64,000 nt of DNA from Chimonanthus salicifolius (lineage: Eukaryota; Streptophyta; Magnoliopsida; Laurales; Calycanthaceae). This document shows, in pieces, positions 1 through 9,680 of the stretch. The stretch spans positions 27,025,043-27,089,042 of the forward strand of contig CM023539.1 in the NCBI GenBank assembly GCA_013350335.1, written 5' to 3'. The notes beneath the pieces were generated by a model that saw only the letters and a list, made by a program, of their open reading frames with translations, was not told the DNA's origin and ran no database searches. A program made the translations under genes and the position numbers. Positions within the stretch are counted from its first letter, which is position 1, and each line of letters begins with the position of its first letter.

Positions 1-491
1 TATCACCTAATTTAGGTGATTTAAATTTTATTAATTATATCCTTTTTATTGGATCATCATTGGGCCCATGGCCCAATTTGATTCTTGTCTTACCCATTTA
101 TCTTAGGGCTTAGTTACCTTGGCCCATTGGGTCCCACATGGCTCTTTGACCCAAATTGACCAATTACATGTATCAATTTCAATTCAAGGTTTATTGGGTA
201 ACCATTGGGCCCATGGCCCAATTAGATTCCCTCATTTTCCACTTACCTTAGGATTTGAACCGATTTTGATCCATTGGGCCCCACATGGCTATCGGGCCCA
301 CTTTGACCATCGTTGACCCGATTAGTTCTCATTGACCCATTTAATGGATTTCATCCAACCCATGGCCCAATTGGGCCATCCTTGGGCCATTGTCCCAAAA
401 TTTGGTCCATTTGGCATTTTATTACATCAAACTTCAATTTAAAATGAATAAATGCCAATATATATATTTATCAAAAATTCGGGTTATTACA
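1..491 (-). mobile_element. LTR family A, 5' end only, inverted, cut by window edge
   Basis: Near-identical to 26941-27431 and to the reverse complement of 3690-4180, the start of LTR A. It ends at 491 in ttattaca, the reverse complement of the TGTAATAACC terminus. The next bases, ccatggctat, continue LTR B (compare the reverse complement of 36250-36261), so this A copy is inserted inside a B copy. The expected target duplication is ccatg, but its other half lies outside the window. Confidence 0.85.
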
Positions 492-2495
492 CCATGGCTA
501 TCATTCCATAATCCCATCTTTTCAATCATTAAAACAATTTCCTTAGTTAATAATTGATCCACAAGACAACTCATGGAGTTCGGCCATACATCATGGCCGA
601 ACCCATGATCTTTCAATTTAGGCGATATTTACCATTTTGCCGCTAGCTTAGGTTTATGTCATCCCATTAATCCAAACATCATATTAAATCCATACAATAC
701 ATTCTACTTGATTCATGGGTTCGGCCACACACCATGGCAGAACCCTATGACATCTTAGTTCCATCTTAGGTCCACAAAATAAGCTTAACCTATAGAATTA
801 ATTCATGGGGTTCGGCCAAGCACCATGGCCGAACCCTATGATGTCTAGGTTTCTTTTTTCCATCATCTTCCATTTTTAGCCAATCCATAATTGGATAGTT
901 TCCAAATTTAGATTTCCTTAATTAGAAAGTTCTTAAATTAAAACTTTCTAATTTAGTTTCCACCTTCCAAAAATAGAATTTTCCCCTTGTTAATCTCCTC
1001 CTTCTATTTTTAGAAACTTACTTAATTAAACAACCTTCTATAAATAAAAAAGTTTCCAAAAATTAATCCTAGTGGGGTTCGGCCATACACCATGGCCGAA
1101 CCTCACTCCTGGCATCCAATCCATTTATTCCCTTTTTTAAATCCAATTTTCCTTAATTAAAATCCACCTTCTATTATTAGAAGGTTTCCATAATTAAACT
1201 CCCTTTTCCATAATTAAATAATTTCCTATATTAGAAACCATCTTTCCAATATAGTAACCATCTCCATGGGGTTCGGCCATACATCATGGCCGAACCCTAT
1301 GGTTCATAATCTTGACCCTTATTTCAATCCATTAAAATTTCAACAACAATACTTACATAACTCCATTTTAATCAATTATAATCCCAAAATATAGTTGGTG
1401 GGGTTCGGCCATAGACCATGGCCGAACCGCACCCCCTTCTTTACCATTCTTTTGATCCAACAACTTAGCCATAATACCATCATGGTTGGGCCATGCAATG
1501 GCTGACCCACATCCCTAACCATGTCTCTATTTAAAATCCTCTTTTAAATCTAAAACCACCCAACCGTCCAAGATTTCCATTATTTAAAATTTAAGAACAT
1601 AAACCCATAATTGTCCATGGATTTCCACGGTTTCGATCCAACCAAATAAATCATGTCTTTCCATTAAAATCATAAAATCCATCCCCCCGTCCTCTTCCAT
1701 GGGGTTCGGCCCAACACCTTGGCCGAACCCTATGGTTCTTTATTTCAAAATAAATTCATCAATTAGATACTAACCTTTTCCGATTCCGGGCTCTTCTAAT
1801 CTTTCTCCTTTTTTCTTAATTTTTCTCCAACCAAGATCACCTTCTTGTTGCTGCATTTTCTTCTCTTGCTCTTTGCCATGTGAGAGGATGAGAGATTGAG
1901 AGAGACAGAGAGAGAGAATTCGACAATGAGGGTGTAAAACTGTGTACCCCTCTATGTCTCCCCTTTTATGCAATTCCAAATGATCAACATAGAAAGTACT
2001 AAGATAGAAATTGTCCTTCCTCTTTGCTTCCCTCTTTCTAAGCTTCCACTCGGCCAATGCTAGGATAGCAATGCCGTGTACCCCTTGTCTTAGATTAGTA
2101 GTTGCCAACCTCCCTTTCTTAAATTAGTAATTACCGACCTCCCTTGCTTAAATTAGAATGTGTCTAAGATAAACTATGCCCCATTACAGTGTGCCCTTGT
2201 GTTTAATTTAGACACTTCTTTCAATTAATTTAAGATTATATGCATACCCTTTTTAAAAGATCCCATGCGCCTAATCCTAGATTTTTATCTAAAATTCGGC
2301 CATGCAATCTCTTATTTAAATGCATCACTAAATTAATTCAAACTCATTTAATTTTTAATAAAACCAATTCCACCATCAATTGGATCCTAATTGGGTCATG
2401 GCCCAATTCTTTATCCATTTAAGATCCAATCTAAAATACACCATTAAAATGGATAATTTCATAAAAATAATAAATTGAAAATCCGAGGTGTTACA
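492..2495 (-). mobile_element. LTR family B, first 2 kb, inverted
   Basis: Reverse complement of the first 2 kb of the LTR at 34267-36261. It ends at 2495 in the reverse complement of TGTAACACCTCGG. It carries seven GGTTCGGCC hairpins between 572 and 1735, a TATA-like cataaaag on the minus strand (1964-1971) and a minus-strand donor-like ggttagtatc (1767-1776). The rest of this LTR should lie left of the window, beyond the inserted LTR A. Confidence 0.8.
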
Positions 2496-3479
2496 GAAAC
2501 CATGGGTTTTTGTACATTTGCTTTATCTTATTTTTGATGAAATTATGTTTCAAAGGGTATGCTTTATATTGAATTTTAAATGCTACGTTTATTTGTATAA
2601 ATAGCATGTGTTGGATATGTTTCGAAACGTGATTTTAAATGCTATGTTTATGTTATAAAATAGTATGTGTGTCATTGGCATCTCATGCATGGCATGGGGT
2701 GGAGGATTTGTAACCGGAGGGGTCACACTCCGCTGGGGCGTCAGAAAAAATCTATGTGTGGTACCTTGATGTACTTTTCCATTAGGAAGAATCCGGAGGG
2801 TCCACACTCCGTCGTGGCGTCCGAAAGACCTATGTGGTGGGTACTTTTATGTACTTATGATGGGTGGGACTCATTTCATTTGTCATCATTGTATCGCATG
2901 GTTTTACATGGTTTTTATGTTATAATATATGTTTTGTACTAACCATGTGTTAGCCGTAACTAGAATACCTACTGGGTGCGTTGTTCTAACGCCCTACTTC
3001 TACCCTAGTTGATGACACAGGAAACAAGGGGAACGATGAACGCAAGGAGGGCCAGGCATAGGAGCTTGGATGATTTATTTTATATGTTTTGAATAAAGTT
3101 ACTTATGGACATGTATTAGAGTAACTAGTTTTCGGGAATGTAGTAACTTAGATGGATGGATGTTAATTTTGATAATTATGGTATTTGAATGATGATTAAG
3201 GACTTGACGTACTTTGCTATCTGAATGGAATAGAACTTGGTTCTATTATGATTCCGCAAATATGATGTTATTATTCCGCAGGTTTATATTGCTATGTGTG
3301 AACCATTTTCGTGGACTTAGTCCATGCACACATAGGGTTGGCCAGTTAAGGGTCGGACTTTGGAAGTTCGGACTTAGCTCGCGTTGTGACGTCCTGTGCT
3401 CTATCACTCTACTCTGTTATAAAAAAAATAGATTCTGATTTTACGGAAAGAAGCGAGTGAAAAAGGGCGGGCCGCTACA
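2496..3479 (+). mobile_element. LTR family B, last 1 kb, direct orientation
   Basis: Collinear with 36504-37516. It has the RY-containing motif ctcatgcatggcatgg (from about 2682), two degenerate copies of the CCGGAG...CTCCG minisatellite, the conserved tactgggtgcg...ccctag block (2970-3008) and the terminal gggcgggccgctaca. It abuts the inverted B copy exactly at gaaac. That is what insertion of one B element into another would leave, with gaaac as the target duplication and its first half off-window. Confidence 0.75.
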
Positions 3480-3689
3480 GATTCAGTCGACTGAAAGTGT
3501 GCTGGCCGAGCATACAAAGGATCTGCTTGTATTTCAGCTGACTAAATCTTTTGATTCAGTCAACTGAAAGTGAACTGGCCAAACACACAAAGGATTTGGT
3601 TGTATTTCAGCAAACTGAATCTTATGATTTAGTCGACTGAAAGTTTGCTGGCCAAACACGTAAGGTATGTGGTTGTATTTCAGCCGACT
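3480..3689. repeat. 73-bp tandem repeat, left part
   Basis: Nearly three units of about 73 bp, each starting gattcagtcgactgaa or a close variant (3480, 3553, 3626). The array is interrupted by the LTR A insertion and resumes in phase at 8166: with the LTR and one cgact copy removed, the next unit start falls 73 bp on. The unit start contains the 14-bp palindrome TTCAGTCGACTGAA. Confidence 0.85.
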
Positions 3690-5089
3690 TGTAATAACCC
3701 GAATTTTTGATAAATATATATATTGGCATTTATTCATTTTAATTTGAAGTTTGATATAATAAAATGCCAAATGGACCAAATTTTGGGACAATGGCCCAAG
3801 GATAGCCCAATTGGGCCATGGATTGGATGAAACCCATTTAATGGGTCAATGAGGATTAGTCGGGTCAACGATGGTCAAGTGGGCCCGATAGCCATGTGGG
3901 GCCCAATGGATCAAAATTGGTTCAAATCCTAAGGTAAGTGGAAAAGGAGGGAATCTAATTGGGCCATGGGCCCAATGGTTACCCAATAAACCTTGAATTG
4001 GAATTGATACATGTAATTGGTCAATGGTAAGTAATCGGGTCAAAGATGGTCAATTTGGGTCAAAGAGCCATGTGGAACCCAATGGGCCAAGGTAACTAAG
4101 CCCTAAGATAAATGGGTAAGACAAGAATCAAATTGGGCCATGGGCCCAATAATGATCCAATAAAAGGGATACAATTAATAAAATTTAAATCACCTAAGTT
4201 AGGTGATAAATGGACCAAGGCAACATGGCCAATGGGGCCCACCTCCACCTCACCCATTGAGGTGGCGTGTGGACCAAGGAGAAAGTGGAACCAACCATCA
4301 TGGTTGACTTGGTCAACCATGGATAAAATTAAGAAGACTAAGGTGGATCAAGGTAAATTAAATTGATTAAAATTATTGTAAAATTACCTAAGTTAAAATC
4401 AAGGGAATTAAAATAACATGACCAAGTGGGGCCCACCTCCACCTCATCAAGTGAGGTGGCGGGTGGGGTAGGTATATGTGGGGGCCGTCCACCATGGTTG
4501 ACTTGGTCAACCATGGGTGGATTTATTAGATAGATAATTTAAGGGAATTAAATTAGATGAAAATTAATTAACCTAAGTGAGGGCTTAACTTAATTAAGTT
4601 GATTAGTTAGGGTCAACATAAACAAGTCAAAGAGGACATGGGAGCCATGCTTGGTGGTTGGGTCTCAACCACCACCACCCAAGTCAAGCTAGCCCATGCT
4701 TGGTGGGTGGGGAAAATTAATGAGGAGTCTAAGTCACTCCAACCACCTCCATCTCATTTCAAACTACCCATTTGACTCTAGCCCTCCACACACACAAGGA
4801 AATTCGTTCCTCACCTTGCAAGGAGAAAGTGAAGAAAACTTAGAAGAAAAAAGAAGAGAAGAAGAGAAGAAAAGAGGTGGAACCTTGGATTCACCTCTTG
4901 AAGATCAAGAGTTACCATTCTTCATCATCTTCCCCTCTTCCCCTCTCTCTAAACCTAACACTATCTTAGCCAATCCAAGTATGTCCCACCATTGATCAAG
5001 CACATCTAGCGGATGAAAGATCAAGAAGAAGGAGAAAAGAGGCCAAGGAAGTTGACGGGAGCGACAAAGACCGGAGGAGTCGTCGGATA

Positions 5090-5097
5090 GTAAGTAT
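5090..5097 (+). promoter_or_regulatory. Splice-donor-like site in LTR A
   Basis: GTAAGTAT matches the plant 5' splice-site consensus and is preceded by a purine-rich, UTR-like stretch. The same sequence is kept in the inverted A copy (about 26205, minus strand), and equivalents exist in B (GTTAGTAT, 34840) and D (GTAAGTAC, 43400). Splicing itself is inference. Confidence 0.5.
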
Positions 5098-5307
5098 GTT
5101 CTAAACAAGAAATTTATTATTTAGGGTTTTTAATTTTAAAATCCATCCTTGCCATATGATGGTGGCCAAATTATTTTAGGCTATGGAATGGATCTAAAAT
5201 CCATCAAATGGAAGGCAAAGAAATGGAAGAGATGGTCTAAGAAAAAAATGAAATGAATGGATTAAGTATGGAAAAGATGGAAGTTTTAATGGATTGAATG
5301 GACCTTA

Positions 5308-6627
5308 GGGTTCGGCCATGTAGCATGGCCGAACCCCATGGCCAATGTGGGATAAATTTATTAAGATGTTAAGGTTTAAAATTTTGGAGAATGGCTAATG
5401 AGCTTTAGGTTTTTAAATGAGTGAACATTAGTGATTTATGATTTCAAATTTTTGGAATTCTAAGGTTGTATTAAAGCATGGAGAATATGGAATTTTTAAT
5501 GAATGGATGGACCATAGGGTTCGGCCACGTAGCATGGCCGAACCCCATGGTAAATGAGGATGATTTTAATTTGGATTATATTTTAATATTATGCATTTTA
5601 ATTAGGGTTTTTATAAGAAATAAAAAGTTGGAGAATGGTTTAGGGTTTCAAGAATTTAAAGGATTAAATGTAGGCAATTTTTGGAAAAAAATTTTATGAT
5701 GGAATCCATGGATGATATTTTAGAATTTTTATAAGATTAGAAGTATGGAGAAGGGTTAATGAAAATTAGTTTTCAAATGATTAAAAATAGGTGTTTTAAA
5801 GGATTGTTAAAATGAGAAATCATGAGGAAATGTTGGTGGTTTTTAATGGACTTTAAATGTGATTAAAATACCCAAGTTAAAAATGAGGGAAAGGCATCAT
5901 GGGTTCGGCCATGGTGTATGGCCGAACCCATGACCCATGTGTTAGGTCATTCATGGGCTAAGTATGGTTTATATATGTGCTTAAACAAAATGGAAATTAA
6001 GTTAAGTTAATGATGAAATTTAAATGGATGTTACAAGTATGATATGTGATGTTTAAATGGAATAAAGATGGTGATTGAAATGGATGATTTAAGTTTCATT
6101 GGCGGTATGTTTAATGGATAATTGAAACCAAGAAGGATGGGGAAAGAAACATCATGGGTTCGGCCATGATGTATGGCCGAACCCATGACCCAAATTTTGA
6201 TCAACTTTAGGCTAAGGTTAATGAATGTATCAATGCCTAGGAGGTTGTTTTAAAGGGCCAAAATGAATGAAGATTTGTGATTTTTGAAATGGATTAAATT
6301 TGGGACAAAATATGAGTCTTTGAAAATGGCACCAATAAAAGTGAACCATGAACCCATGACCCCTTTGGGAGCCATATTATGGGCTAGGTATGGAATTATA
6401 TATGGGATTAAATATTTACAAATTTAATTAAACTAGATGGCTGATTTTATGATGTTATGTCATGATTAAGAAATTATAAATGGGTCCAAGTTTATGGGTC
6501 AAATATGGACTTAAATATGCATGGATAAAAGGGGTAACTTAACCATGGAAGAGGAGTGGCAAAACCGTAATTTGTGGCCACATTGAAGGACCATGGGTTC
6601 GACCATGGTACATGGCTGAACCCTATG
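5308..6627. repeat. Array of five GGTTCGGCC hairpins in LTR A
   Basis: Inverted repeats at about 5308-5340, 5514-5550, 5898-5933, 6153-6187 and 6591-6627. Arms are GGTTCGGCCAT and ATGGCCGAACC around a 4-6 base loop, usually extended outward by CATGG/CCATG. Spacing is irregular (170-440 bp) and the DNA between copies is unrelated. The last copy has mismatched arms (ggttcgacc/ggctgaacc). Confidence 0.9.
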
Positions 6628-7170
6628 TGGGTTGGACATGAAAATAGATATATTATGAATGAATAAATGAAGCGGATAGTTGCTGTGTTTTAGGCTCGCA
6701 AATTGGAATTTTAAATTTGGCCAAAATTGGATTTATGTATGAGTCTAAAATCAATGGATAATGGGCTAAGTTAGGGACTTAATCATGGATGATGTATGGA
6801 CTAATTCGGTAAATGTAATAAGGTATCGGGCGTCGCAAATGGTACGCGATCGGAGACCGGATTATCAAACGGGAAGCGTAACGGAACGCGACACGGTATT
6901 CGGTAGGATTCCTACCTTTTTGTAAGCGATGGATATGTGATGGTGTTTTAAATTATTTTGACTTGGCTTATGATTATAATTTATGATTTATGGGACTTGC
7001 ACCATGATGGGTTTTAACTTACGAATTACATGATAGTATCATGGATTATATTTTAATATTATGCATCATATGACTATGTATGGTATATCGAATATGGTCT
7101 ATCTATATACTACATAGCATAATGCACCTACATCTCATGCATGGCATGGGCAAAAAAAAAAATAAACAAA

Positions 7171-7467
7171 CCGGAGTCCATGCTCCGTCTGGGCGACCGA
7201 GAATCAGACATGGGGATAGCCTGAGGGCTATAACCGGAGTCCATACTCCGTCGGGGCGACCGAGAATCAGACATGGGGATAGCCTGAGGGCTATAACCGG
7301 AGTCCATGCTCCGTCGGGGCGACCGAGAATCAGACGTGGAGATTGCCTGAGGGCTATAACCGGAGTCCATGCTCCGTCGGGGCGACCGAGAATCAGACAT
7401 GGGGATAGCCTGAGGGCTATAACCGGAGTCCATGCTCCGTCGGGGCGACCGAGAAGCAAACATGGGG
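7171..7467. repeat. 63-bp minisatellite, five copies, in LTR A
   Basis: ccggagtcca starts recur at 7171, 7234, 7297, 7360 and 7423, exactly 63 bp apart, each followed by tgctccgtcggggcgaccga. The inverted A copy has only three cores (about 23960-24115), so copy number changes between LTRs. Because 63 is divisible by three, the array makes long repetitive open frames on both strands; these are not genes. Confidence 0.95.
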
Positions 7468-7618
7468 AAACATGATATTGTATGATCATACGGATAATGG
7501 GTGGGACACATGACATAAGCACCCATGACATAGCATTCATCACATACTTATTTTGTTGTATTTTATGTTATCGGTATGTGTGTATCACTAATCCATGTGC
7601 TAGCCCTACTCGGAGTCC

Positions 7619-7656
7619 TACTGGGCGCGTTGACTAACGCCCTACTTCTACCCTAG
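7619..7656 (+). promoter_or_regulatory. Conserved hairpin plus acceptor-like TAG, LTR A
   Basis: Block tactgggcgcgttgactaac followed by gccctacttctaccctag. The GGGC...GCCC and GTT...AAC arms can pair, and the pyrimidine-rich tail ends in TAG like a 3' splice site. Related blocks occur in the other LTRs at 2970-3008, 9319-9358, 23761-23800 (minus), 36981-37019 and 44913-44950, and in diverged form at 20027-20061, 32146-32179 and 61568-61603. Confidence 0.6.
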
Positions 7657-8160
7657 CTGATGACGCAGGAGAGGCAGGAAGCGGTGGACATACCGGAGGC
7701 CAAGCTTAGGAGCTTGGAAAGTGCAGTCCTAGTTTATATTATGTTTACATTTTGGAGATGTAATTTTAAAGTAACTTAGCTTGTCGGGTTGTATAAATTT
7801 ACGTTTCCTGCGATGGTTTTGGACGTTACTTATGGATGATACATTTTGTGATATAATCATGAACATAGGGGCATTTTGGTAAATTCAATGTTGTATCTTC
7901 CCTTCTATCTAAAAACCGGTAGGATAGATTCCATTATCATGTTCCGCAATAATCATAATCCACGAGCTTACGTCCTACGCGTGAGCCGTTCTCGTGGACT
8001 TAGCTCCGCCCACGCGTGGGGTTGGCCAGTTAAGGGTTGGGCTTTAGAAGCTCGAACTTAACTCACGTCGTGGCGTCCGCGCCCTCTCTCACTCTTCTAT
8101 TTCAAAAAAAAAATAGACTCTGATTTTCGTAAAACGGGTGAAAAAGGGCGGGGCGTTACA

Positions 8161-8350
8161 CGACTGAATCTTATGATTCAGTCGACTGAAAATATACTGG
8201 CCAAGCATGTACAATATCTGGTTGTGTTTCAACCGACTGAATCTTATGATTCATTCGACTGAAAGTTTACGGGTCAAATACAGATGGGATCTGATTGTGT
8301 TTCAGTCGACTGAATTCCAGATTCAGTCGACTGAATTAGAAGGTTTTTAT
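8161..8350. repeat. 73-bp tandem repeat, right part
   Basis: Continuation of the 3480-3689 array after the LTR A insertion. Unit starts gattcagtcgactgaa or variants lie at 8175, 8248 and 8320; the last unit ends early after a second TTCAGTCGACTGAA palindrome. Confidence 0.85.
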
Positions 8351-8379
8351 TTTGGATTATCCTCTAGTTCCTCTTGTAA

Positions 8380-9680
8380 GATGGAAGGGGTGATGAAATT
8401 AAAATGGAAAATCAAACTAATATGTATGTTTGAATTTGATGAGGTAAAGAGGTTCGCAAAGGGATGGCGATTCGTTCATGCGATCGTTAGCGTTATCCTT
8501 ATAAAACAAGAAAGGATAAAATATTGGACATTGGCAGGATTCCTACCTCATTAAAAACACTATGGAGTATAATATGACACTTGTTTATATTTAAGATAGT
8601 GATGAATGCATTGGGTAAACAAATTGTATATGATTATGAGTTGATTTTCAATGATATTATGTATTTTTAAATGTAAAGGCATTTTTGTATACATTACGAA
8701 TGCATTGGCTAAACAAATTGTATAGATTATGAGTTGATTTTCAATGATATTATGTATTTTTAAATGTAAAGGCATTTTTGCATACATTACCTCATGCATG
8801 GCATGGGAGGGAACGCGTATGACCAGCAAGCCAAGTTCTGAGTGGTCCGGACATGACTTGGGCTTGAGAATAGCTTGTAAGAAGCTATATGAACTGTTGA
8901 GATTTGGCTGCCTTCAGTTGATAGAAAAGGTACAGCGTAATTGGGCCAAAGAGCTCATGGGAAGGTCAAGAAACCCTACGCAGAGGGAGGATTCCACACT
9001 CCATCGGTAATCCCGATTAATTTGTGAATGGGTGTACAGTGCCCTAGTGGTTGCCGCCTCAAATACTGTGGACATAATTGGCCAAGGAAACCATTGATTA
9101 ATTTATGATGTGATTGGATATGGACATTGGGTGGGATTTCATTTGGCATTGACACCAATGACGTGATACTTATATTAGCATGATTATGATATGGACATCA
9201 TACATTGTTTTATTACTCACAAGATGTTTTACAAATATGACGTTAATGATTTATATACCCTTGATTTATGTTAATCTAATATTACTCCTATGTGTACCAT
9301 AACCCTAATTGGAATACCTACTGGGCATGTTGACTAATGCCCTGCTTCTACCCTATAGATGATGGAAGAAGAAATGATAAGGAAAGGGACGTGGGACTAG
9401 AAGGGAGCCAAGCGTAGGAGGTTGGGAAGATTTAATTTTAATTACTTAGTTTTGATTTCAATGATGTATTATGAGGACTTATATTTTGGATTGTAATAAC
9501 TTAGAACTTATTTGTTATGGTTTGATAATCATTAAGTTTATTGGAATTTTATGGTGATTGGCTTTCCTTGCCTAATGATGACAAGAGAATGAATACCATC
9601 ATATTCATATAAATTATTCTGCAAGCATTCAGAAAAGCGTGTGAAAACGTTTTAGTGGACTTAGTCCACGCACACATAAT
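8380..9680 (+). mobile_element. Partial LTR of a related family (C)
   Basis: No gene seen. It follows the downstream half of A, B and D: a block like the gatcg/cctacc region (about 8440-8550), the RY motif ctcatgcatggcatgg (about 8791), a degenerate ggaggattccacactcc core (about 8985), the acceptor-like block (9319-9358) and ttagtccacgcacacat (about 9659). The LTR terminus is missing; homology stops near 9680. A duplication of about 97 bp covers 8599-8790. Both borders are approximate. Confidence 0.6.

Larger units (their letters stand above)
3690..8160 (+). mobile_element. Solo LTR, family A (4471 bp)
   Basis: Begins TGTAATAACCC and ends GGGGCGTTACA. It is flanked by a perfect 5-bp duplication cgact (3685-3689 and 8161-8165). 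No primer-binding site, coding region or polypurine tract lies inside, so this is a solo LTR left by LTR-LTR recombination. In order it holds a donor-like GTAAGTAT (5090), five hairpins (5308-6627), an RY motif (about 7137), a 63-bp minisatellite (7171-7467) and the conserved acceptor-like block (7619-7656). Termini and 5-bp duplication fit Ty3/gypsy, and the layout parallels the chromovirus LTR at 17880. A long LTR for this superfamily. Confidence 0.9.

Noticed and set aside
119..316. Open frame of 65 codons repeated at 3846-4043 and 27059-27256
   Set aside because: It falls in the start region of LTR A; the conservation is that of the LTR, and the TGGGCCCATGG-rich DNA is read in an arbitrary frame.
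5308..6627. Regularly repeated palindromes as a possible CRISPR array
   Set aside because: Spacing is irregular and too long, the repeats also occur in other LTR families, and the genome is a plant.
7080..7543. Open frames of 130-146 codons with a repeated GRPDGAWTPVIALRLSP-type peptide, on both strands
   Set aside because: They lie over the 63-bp minisatellite; 63 is divisible by three, so every stop-free frame is repeated. No coding signal.
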